12,771 nt of DNA, taken from contig JBKPDQ010000097.1 in assembly GCA_046728015.1 (NCBI GenBank), positions 1 to 12,771 of the forward strand. The letters are read 5' to 3'. Every line of letters begins with the position of its first letter. The stretch's first letter is position 1. Below, one piece after another: positions 5,954 through 10,498 of the stretch. The position numbers were made by a program, and so were the translations under genes. The notes under the pieces were generated by a model. The model was not told the DNA's origin. It worked only from the letters and a program-made list of their open reading frames with translations, and ran no database searches. Source of the DNA: DATAFO01 sp046728015 (GTDB taxonomy: Bacteria > Actinomycetota > Thermoleophilia > Solirubrobacterales > 70-9).

Positions 5954-6050
5954 CCGCAAGATCGAGGAGGGGGCCCTCCCATCCGCGGGGCAGCTCGTGC
6001 AGGTCGCGCGAAGCGGGGAGCGCGCCGGCGGCCTTCGACCCGCTCACCGA

Positions 6051-6068
6051 GGGCCGGTCGCCGGTCCC
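6051..6068 (-). terminator. Weak hairpin downstream of the DUF1801 gene
   Basis: GGGCCGG (6051-6057) pairs with CCGGTCCC (6061-6068) around a 3-nt loop with one bulge. It lies 23 bases past the DUF1801 stop on the minus strand. There is no T-tract. Confidence 0.3.
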
Positions 6069-6090
6069 TGGCCGGCACGGCGCGGACGGC

Positions 6091-6492
6091 TCATTTCCAA
6101 CCCGGCACGCGTCCCGCCTGCTCGACCCACCTGCGCATCTGCGGTTCCTGCGCCCCCTCCAGGGTCTTCACCTTGACGTAGCGGTCTCGTCCGGTGCTTC
6201 CAAGCGGGGGCGGGGGGTCGAATTCCGCGCCGCCGAGGAAGACGATATTCACGGAGACGTCGTAGGCAACCATCTCGATGACCCATCCGAGATCCGGCAA
6301 CCCGTAGTACGCCTTCTTCCACTTGATGGCGTATTGAAGCCCGGGGATCGTCTCGCGGATCAGCTCATCAAGCGACTTGACGATGGGATGCAGATCCGGC
6401 ATCACGCGCCGGATCCAGTCCTCGATCTCGGCGTGGTTATCCGATGGCTCGGGCGGCCTTCGCGTCGCATTCGGCTTGCGCGGTTTCGCCAT
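6091..6492 (-). CDS. DUF1801 (YdhG/YjhG-like) domain protein
   Basis: The 133-residue product matches the DUF1801 pattern. DNHAEIEDWIRRVMPDLHPI and VKSLDELIRETIPGLQYAIK begin the domain, followed by WKKAYYGLPDLGWVIEMVAY, VSVNIVFLGGAEFDPPPPLG and the closing GRDRYVKVKTLEGAQEPQMR. The fold is small, cytosolic and of unknown biochemical role; it is sometimes likened to iron-chaperone frataxin-like folds. ATG at 6492 (MAKPRKPNATRRPPEP) is chosen because GGAGGTGAAGG lies just upstream. A longer frame to 6600 adds unrelated residues. The N-terminal 20 residues are basic and proline-rich. It stands alone between the hydrolase and a long gap, with no obvious operon partner. Confidence 0.85.
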   Translation of the reverse strand: MAKPRKPNATRRPPEPSDNHAEIEDWIRRVMPDLHPIVKSLDELIRETIPGLQYAIKWKKAYYGLPDLGWVIEMVAYDVSVNIVFLGGAEFDPPPPLGSTGRDRYVKVKTLEGAQEPQMRRWVEQAGRVPGWK

Positions 6493-6756
6493 CACACCTT
6501 CACCTCCGGTGGCCTCACTTCCAGGGACTGAGCCCGCGACGGCGAAGCCGACCGTCCGCCCAATCGCGCGGTGTCCATCGCCCCGCAATATGCCATGCAC
6601 CCGAGGCCATCAGATGCCCGCTCTCGACCCGAGGGAGGCGGCCACAGGACCGCATCGGCGGCTCGACCAGGGTCGCCTCCAGACGACGAGCAGTCATGTG
6701 CCTAGTCGGCGGGCCGGCGCCTTCCGGGTGCCCCGGTCAACGCCGCGCTGCTGGTG

Positions 6757-6774
6757 CTCGCGCGAAGCGACAGC
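6757..6774 (+). repeat. Short dispersed repeat, copy 5 (CTCGCGCGAAGCGACAGC)
   Basis: It is identical, apart from the last base, to the minus-strand copy at 1038-1055. It is intergenic. Confidence 0.55.
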
Positions 6775-6790
6775 ACCCGACGACTACAAG

Positions 6791-6812
6791 GGCAAGCCGA
6801 CGCAGTGCTCCT
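6791..6812 (+). repeat. 22-bp repeat, copy A
   Basis: GGCAAGCCGACGCAGTGCTC plus CT recurs at 8710-8731 with one mismatch. Both copies are intergenic. Confidence 0.5.
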
Positions 6813-7022
6813 TGTCGCCCATTGGGGGAGCGGCTGCGACGCAAGGACGGCTCATGAGTCTCGTCCCAAGCAGCGGCCACACGGTGCGCACGCCGGCGGC
6901 TACTGCTCATGCAGAGCAAGCCTGCGCCACGCCACGGGAATGTGCAGCGTGCCAGGCGGGCAGGGCTGGGAGGACTGCGGTCGAGTTCGACGACCCCGCG
7001 TTGCGTCGGGCTCGCGCTCGGC

Positions 7023-7721
7023 TCACTTCGTCGGCACCAGCTCGAGCAGGGCGGAGAACAGCGGCGTGATGATGCGCGAGTGTGGATACACGCGGTAGGT
7101 GTTGTAAGCCGCGTTGTCCCGCAACGCGAACACGCTCCAGCCTGCGCTCACGGAAACGGCCGACTCGAGATCCGGCGCCCCGACCTGCTCGCGGTAATCG
7201 CGCAGCCATTGCGGCGCCTCGCGGAGGAGCTGGCCCATGTCGAACTCCTCGCGAACCGTGCTCGACATCTCCTCCCGGCGGAACGCGTAGCCGTAGTCGA
7301 ATAGGAAGTCGCTCTCGTGGGCGGATACCCACGGCACCGTCCATCCTTGCCGCTGCTTCTCGGCGACGACGTTCTCGAGTGGCGCCTGCGACATGCAGAT
7401 CAGCGTGACGTCACGGTCGTTCAGGTGGCGGAGGATCCCCTCGGTCAGCCCATCAGCAAGCGAGGAGCAGCCGGGGCACGCCACCTGCCAGTTCTCGCCG
7501 AACATCAGGTGGTAGATGAGCAGCTGCGAGCGCCCGTCGAATAGCTCGCCCAAGGACTTGGGCCCGTCCTCGGTCGCAAAGCCGTACTCCTTCTCGACGG
7601 GGACCCACGGCAGCTCTCGCCGTTGCTTTTCGACCCGCTCGGCGTGCTCCTCGAGCTCGCGCTCTGCCGCGAGCAGCTCCTTGCGAGCCGCTTGCCACTC
7701 CTGCTCCGTGCCGACGTTCAT
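7023..7721 (-). CDS. DUF899 thioredoxin-like protein
   Basis: The 232-residue protein matches the DUF899 family. An N-terminal helical, charged segment (residues 5-35, possible coiled coil) is followed by RRELPWVPVEKEYGF. Next come SLGELFDGRSQLLIYHLMFG and WQVACPGCSSLADGL with Cys82-Pro-Gly-Cys85, then NDRDVTLICMSQAPL, WTVPWVSAHESDFLFDYGYA and VYPHSRIITPLF. The CPGC pair sits where thioredoxins have CxxC, so a redox role is likely but the family is not characterised biochemically. The start is fixed by AGGAGGT (7731-7725) five bases upstream of the ATG. It is divergent from the ArsR-SRPBCC operon, and the palindromic operator at 7810-7835 lies in the shared promoter region, so co-regulation by ArsR is plausible. 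Confidence 0.88.
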   Translation of the reverse strand: MNVGTEQEWQAARKELLAAERELEEHAERVEKQRRELPWVPVEKEYGFATEDGPKSLGELFDGRSQLLIYHLMFGENWQVACPGCSSLADGLTEGILRHLNDRDVTLICMSQAPLENVVAEKQRQGWTVPWVSAHESDFLFDYGYAFRREEMSSTVREEFDMGQLLREAPQWLRDYREQVGAPDLESAVSVSAGWSVFALRDNAAYNTYRVYPHSRIITPLFSALLELVPTK

Positions 7722-7724
7722 CGG

Positions 7725-7731
7725 ACCTCCT
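7725..7731 (-). promoter_or_regulatory. Ribosome binding site of the DUF899 gene
   Basis: The minus strand reads AGGAGGT with 3 bases to the ATG at 7721. It is the best Shine-Dalgarno in the window. Confidence 0.7.
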
Positions 7732-7751
7732 CTGCATTGGTCTCGTCCTCG

Positions 7752-7780
7752 CCGGGGCGGCGCGACGGCTGGCGCCCCGG
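7752..7780. other. Inverted repeat in the DUF899/ArsR intergenic region
   Basis: CCGGGGCG (7752-7759) and CGCCCCGG (7773-7780) form a perfect 8-bp stem with a 13-nt loop. It lies in the expected 5' leader of the DUF899 transcript, where it could affect expression. Its function is unknown. Confidence 0.35.
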
Positions 7781-7809
7781 TGGCGCCGGCAGGTAACCTC
7801 GGTCCACTC

Positions 7810-7835
7810 TATAGTGCACCGTTCGGTGCACTATA
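7810..7835. promoter_or_regulatory. Perfect 26-bp palindromic ArsR operator
   Basis: TATAGTGCACCG (7810-7821) and CGGTGCACTATA (7824-7835) are perfect inverted arms around TT. The final A is the first base of the ArsR ATG. TATAGT at 7810-7815 resembles a -10 box for the plus strand and would give a very short leader. On the minus strand, TTGACA (7841-7836) abuts the palindrome and is a consensus -35 box reading toward the DUF899 gene. A bound ArsR dimer would therefore block both directions. The operator role is inferred from symmetry and position. Confidence 0.7.
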
Positions 7836-8161
7836 TGTCAACGCTCGATCGCACGTTCTTCGCCCTCTCGGACCCCACACGCCGCCGAATCCTCGAGCTG
7901 CTCACAGCTCATCCCGCCACCATCGGTGAGCTCGCGCAGCCGTTCGGCCTGACCCTCAACGGCGTCAAGAAGCACGTGCGAGTGCTAGAGGGCGCGGACC
8001 TCGTGATCACCGAGAGGGTGGGACGGGCCCGCGAGTGCCGGCTCGGGCCCGCGCAACTACAAGACGTGGCGAGATGGATCGAGGAGTACCGAGACGCCTG
8101 GCAGGCCCGGCTCGACAGATTTGGCGCCTACGTCGAACAGAGCAAGGCGCAGCGAGGATGA
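7835..8161 (+). CDS. ArsR-family (winged-helix) regulator
   Basis: The 108-residue protein begins MSTLDRTFFALSDPTRRRIL, the classic ArsR/SmtB opening. It continues through the recognition helix region IGELAQPFGLTLNGVKKHVR and VLEGADLVITERVGR with the wing, then ARECRLGPAQLQDVARWIEEYRDAW. It has no cysteine pair typical of metal sensors, so it belongs to the non-metal subgroup usually paired with SRPBCC genes. ATG at 7835 is chosen over GTG at 7814 because MSTLDRTF matches the family start and the operator would otherwise lie in the coding region. No Shine-Dalgarno is present, so the mRNA may be nearly leaderless. The stop overlaps the start of the SRPBCC gene (ATGA), indicating an operon with coupled translation. 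It probably represses its own operon through 7810-7835. Confidence 0.9.
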   Translation: MSTLDRTFFALSDPTRRRILELLTAHPATIGELAQPFGLTLNGVKKHVRVLEGADLVITERVGRARECRLGPAQLQDVARWIEEYRDAWQARLDRFGAYVEQSKAQRG

Positions 8162-8631
8162 GCGAGGACGTCAGGGTCGCACGCCTAATCGACGCCACTC
8201 CTGAAGAGGCATTCGACGCCTTCACGAACCCGGACGGCCAGGAGGCGCTCTACGGCCAAGACGATCCCGGCTGGATCGTCCACTCCCAGTGCGACCTACG
8301 CGTAGGAGGCACATGGACTGTGGACTTCGGATCATCACCCCGCGAGCTCTACCGGCATCGCCACGTGTTCGACGTCATCGACCGCCCACGACGTCTCCTC
8401 GCCTCCACGACGGAGACGCGGCTGGACGGCACGACGTTGACATTCGAGACCGAGTTCACATTCGAGGCGAGGGACGAGAAGACGCTCATGACCATGATCC
8501 AGAGAGGCCTCCCCACCGCCGAGCTCCGCGAGGAGCACCGGCGTGGAGTGCCCAACGCCCTCGCCCGCTTGGAGAGGTTCATCCGGCTGAGCCGGACTCT
8601 GACCGAAGCGCGGCACGACCATATGCGCTAA
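8158..8631 (+). CDS. SRPBCC / AHSA1-like protein
   Basis: The 157-residue protein has the START/Bet v1-type SRPBCC pattern of AHSA1-like proteins. VRVARLIDATPEEAFDAFTN is the first strand plus helix, DLRVGGTWTVDFG follows, then RHRHVFDVIDRPRRLLAS, and TLTFETEFTFEARDEKTLMT with the final helix VPNALARLERFIRL. The fold makes a deep hydrophobic pocket that binds small lipophilic ligands, and no catalytic residues can be assigned. It is cytosolic. The ATG overlaps the ArsR stop by four bases, so the two are co-translated. This ArsR-SRPBCC pairing is common in actinobacteria, with the SRPBCC protein thought to bind or modify a compound linked to the regulator. The last 15 residues (TLTEARHDHMR) are not conserved in the family pattern I know. 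Confidence 0.88.
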   Translation: MSEDVRVARLIDATPEEAFDAFTNPDGQEALYGQDDPGWIVHSQCDLRVGGTWTVDFGSSPRELYRHRHVFDVIDRPRRLLASTTETRLDGTTLTFETEFTFEARDEKTLMTMIQRGLPTAELREEHRRGVPNALARLERFIRLSRTLTEARHDHMR

Positions 8632-8709
8632 CGACAGAGAGGTGCCGCGGCCAGGCGTGCAGCTACTCGTTGCTGCCGAGGGGGAACGCGGCAAACAAAT
8701 AAATGCAAC

Positions 8710-8731
8710 GGCAAGCCGGCGCAGTGCTCCT
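8710..8731 (+). repeat. 22-bp repeat, copy B
   Basis: It matches 6791-6812 at 21 of 22 positions, and the following ATCGCGCAAAGCGGCACC resembles a decayed copy of the short dispersed repeat. It lies between the convergent SRPBCC and HNH genes. Confidence 0.5.
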
Positions 8732-8766
8732 CATCGCGCAAAGCGGCACCCAGCGCCGAACCCGGA

Positions 8767-9192
8767 CTAGGACACGTAGGCCTTGCGCACCATGGCGGCC
8801 GTCCATCGGTTCGTGCCGTGGGCCGGGGGGACATCCTTGCGGTTCAGGGTCTCGGCGATCTCGGCGAGGGACTTGCCTCTCGCAAGCAGCGTCCGGATCT
8901 GCGTCCGCCATCCGTAGTCCCGGTTGTTGCACCAGGTGTGGGACAGTCGAACGTTCTCGGGGACGAGCTTCCCGCCGGCCGACTTAAGGATCGGGTAGTG
9001 GTCGCGCGAGGGCGTCCACTTGTTGCCCGGCGTCCCGACCGGATCGAACTCGCCGCGCCCCTTGTGGTGGTAGCACTGCGGCATCTCGCACTTCAGGGCG
9101 AGGAGCTGGCCGCGCTCGGCCATCTGCACAAGGACATTCACATTCTTCACGCCGAGCTTGCGGAGTTGGTCCGCAACCGATTTATCCGCCAC
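8767..9192 (-). CDS. Small HNH-type protein with recombinase-like C-terminal tail
   Basis: This 141-residue protein combines two parts. Residues 35-98 look like a treble-clef HNH domain: Cys35/Cys40 in LKCEMPQC, RDHYPILKSAGG (His65), PENVRLSHTWCNNRD (Asn80, His85, Cys88, Asn89), then YGWRTQI. The pattern D-H...N...(H/C)xxC-N is that of HNH nucleases, with His85 replacing one of the usual cysteines. Residues 103-141 (LLARGKSLAEIAETLNRKDV, PPAHGTNRWTAAMVRKAYVS) match the short helix-turn-helix segment in the Recombinase domain of large serine recombinases. GTG at 9192 has AGGA seven bases upstream, whereas TTG at 9210 only adds six residues. It could be a homing or mobile-element nuclease or a DNA-binding remnant. 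It lies about 400 bases left of repeat module copy 2. Confidence 0.7.
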   Translation of the reverse strand: MADKSVADQLRKLGVKNVNVLVQMAERGQLLALKCEMPQCYHHKGRGEFDPVGTPGNKWTPSRDHYPILKSAGGKLVPENVRLSHTWCNNRDYGWRTQIRTLLARGKSLAEIAETLNRKDVPPAHGTNRWTAAMVRKAYVS

Positions 9193-9606
9193 GCGCTGAT
9201 CCTGACACAAGAACCCGAGCCCCAGCGCGCGTCCGCGATGGTTTCTAACGATGCGTCAGGCCCTTCTCCTTTTCATGCAACCCAGTAGAGGGAAGCTCCG
9301 GCGCGGCTACTGCTCTCGCGTGAAGGGAGGCGTCTAGTCGGAGATCCGCAGGCAGCTCCAGCTCTCACCCGCGACGCGCCCTCGCAGCACCCTTCGGGCG
9401 GACTTCGATCCGCGAGATTCGCCCCGGCTACCGCTATCGCTGATCGGCTTCGCTAGGACCGGCGAGCCGGTTTGGGCTGACTGCATGCCTGTTGCGAGTC
9501 GAATCGTGCGTAGTTTGGCCCAATGAATGGCCCAACGGGCTGCGACTTCTCGCGTGCACGCACCGCCCAACGGGCGCGAAAGACTACCGATTTGCAGGGA
9601 TTTCGA
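9193..9606. other. Non-coding gap left of repeat module copy 2
   Basis: No gene is supported. Open frames on the minus strand run into the tRNA-like segment and have shadow-type composition. The gap contains the HNH leader and the degenerate TTTGGCCCAA pair at 9514-9537, which places TTGGCCCAA motifs on both sides of the tRNA-like core. Confidence 0.45.
9514..9537. repeat. Degenerate tandem 12-mer, outer side of copy 2
   Basis: TTTGGCCCAATGAATGGCCC followed by AACG is a close variant of the tandem repeats at 2584-2608 and 9756-9780. It lies on the other side of the tRNA-like core, 70 bases away. Confidence 0.55.
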
Positions 9607-9648
9607 TGGGCGCGGCTGGTTTCGAACCAGCGACCTCTCGCGTGTGAA
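9607..9648 (-). other. tRNA-Val(CAC)-like 3' half, att-core candidate, copy 2
   Basis: The minus strand reads anticodon loop TTCACAC, strand GCGAG, variable AGGTC, T-arm GCTGG-TTCGAAA-CCAGC, acceptor CGCGCCC and discriminator A. This T-arm resembles ordinary bacterial tRNA-Val. As in copy 1, the 5' half is absent, so it is a 3' fragment rather than a gene. Compared with copy 1, two T-stem base pairs differ and both remain paired. Confidence 0.65.
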
Positions 9649-9755
9649 GTGATCGCTCGCCGCTCCCGGAAACGGCTTGAAATGGCTTGCTTGAAGGCAA
9701 ATGACGACTCTGAGCCGCCCGGCGATCGCTCCGTAGGCCGCTGTATGGAGACGTA

Positions 9756-9780
9756 TTTGGCCCAACGAATGGCCCAACGA
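9756..9780. repeat. Tandem 12-mer inside module copy 2
   Basis: TTTGGCCCAACGA is followed by ATGGCCCAACGA, the copy-2 equivalent of 2584-2608, with one base changed. It starts 108 bases from the tRNA-like core. Confidence 0.6.
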
Positions 9781-9917
9781 GCCGGTGCCGGACGCGGCGG
9801 GCTGAGGGCGGGTGATGGCCACTCGCCCGACCGATGACACGCTCCACCGAATCGCAAAGCGAGCGCGCGGCCGTGCATCGCATCAGTACCGAGTCTCGTC
9901 CTTTGCGAGAGCCGGCG

Positions 9918-9945
9918 TTGCCGCCTCGAACGTGCTCGCAATTAT
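9918..9945 (+). promoter_or_regulatory. Weak promoter candidate upstream of the LuxR-type genes
   Basis: TTGCCG (9918-9923) and AATTAT (9940-9945) are separated by 16 bases, each matching four of six sigma-70 consensus positions. The AT-rich patch stands out in this GC-rich DNA. It would give a leader of about 120 bases before 10079. This is speculative. Confidence 0.25.
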
Positions 9946-10078
9946 TCGAGGGGGGAGCGTGGACTCCGGCGGCTGATTGAGCCGGGGTCGATCGGATGCC
10001 GCGGCGCTTCCGTACGAATCGCCCCGCCACCTGGCAGCGCCCGGAGAGGGGGCGTTGGTGCGGGAACATGGTGACTGC

Positions 10079-10498
10079 ATGTCAGCCCTGGATGACCATC
10101 TAATCGCCGGCCGTGAGGCGCTCGCTCGCGCTGCCTGGCAGGAGGCCGAGTCCTCGTTCGAGCCTTCGCCGGAGGCGGAGGAGACGCCGGAGGTGCTCGC
10201 GGGGTTGGGGATGGCCGCGTCGTGGTTGAGCGACGGTGAGACCTGGCTCGATGCGGCCGAGCGCGCCTACGGCCTCTGTCGCCGGCGCCGTGCGGCGCGC
10301 GACGCGGCCCGGATGGCCTTCTTCGTCGCCGTCACCACCTACGACTTCCGCGGCGAGCTGGCGGTCACGAACGGATCGCTTGAGCGCCCCCGCCGCCCGC
10401 TGGAGGGGCTGGAACCGGGCGCCGAGCAGGCGCTTGTCGCCCTGCTCGACGTCGGTGGACGGTGCGGCAGCTGCGGCTTACGATCGGGTCTCAGATGA
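10079..10498 (+). pseudogene. Truncated N-terminus of a TPR-type LuxR-family regulator
   Basis: The 139-residue frame begins MSALDDHLIAGREALARAAW. It then has EETPEVLAGLGMAASWLSDG, LDAAERAYGLCRRRRAARDA, TTYDFRGELAVTNGSLERPR and PLEGLEPGAEQALVALLDVG. That order is the N-terminal TPR region of actinobacterial LuxR C-terminal-related regulators, which are normally about 500 residues or more. Similarity stops near residue 125; the remaining GRCGSCGLRSGLR tail is unrelated and Cys/Gly-rich, so the gene has lost its remaining TPRs and the DNA-binding domain. Its TGA (10496-10498) overlaps the ATG of the next gene. It may survive only as a translated leader for the AAA regulator. Start support is weak (GGTGA four bases before the ATG). 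The remnant reading is likely; a short functional protein cannot be excluded. Confidence 0.6.

Larger units (their letters stand above)
6493..7022. other. Long non-coding gap with dispersed repeats
   Basis: Open frames exist on both strands but have no family motifs, no ribosome binding sites and the repetitive Arg/Ala/Ser composition of shadow frames. The gap holds the DUF1801 leader, one copy of the short dispersed repeat (6757-6774) and one copy of a 22-bp repeat (6791-6812). No RNA gene is recognised. Confidence 0.45.
9607..9881 (-). repeat. tRNA-bordered repeat module, copy 2 (275 bp)
   Basis: This is a direct repeat of 2434-2707 at an offset of 7,173 bp, with the same sharp left border at the tRNA 3' terminus. 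It has the same inner order: tRNA 3' half, GGCTTGAAATGGCTTGCTTG stretch, tandem 12-mer and tail ending GTGCATCGC. Small indels, such as one A fewer after AAGGCAAA, break any shared reading frame. Confidence 0.75.

Noticed and set aside
9334..9840. Minus-strand 168-residue frame next to the second tRNA-like fragment
   Set aside because: It translates the tRNA-like core and repeat arms; there is no family motif or ribosome binding site.
2434..9881. CRISPR array from the repeated segments
   Set aside because: The repeats are only two, long and 7 kb apart, and the short dispersed repeats are irregularly spaced and in both orientations.
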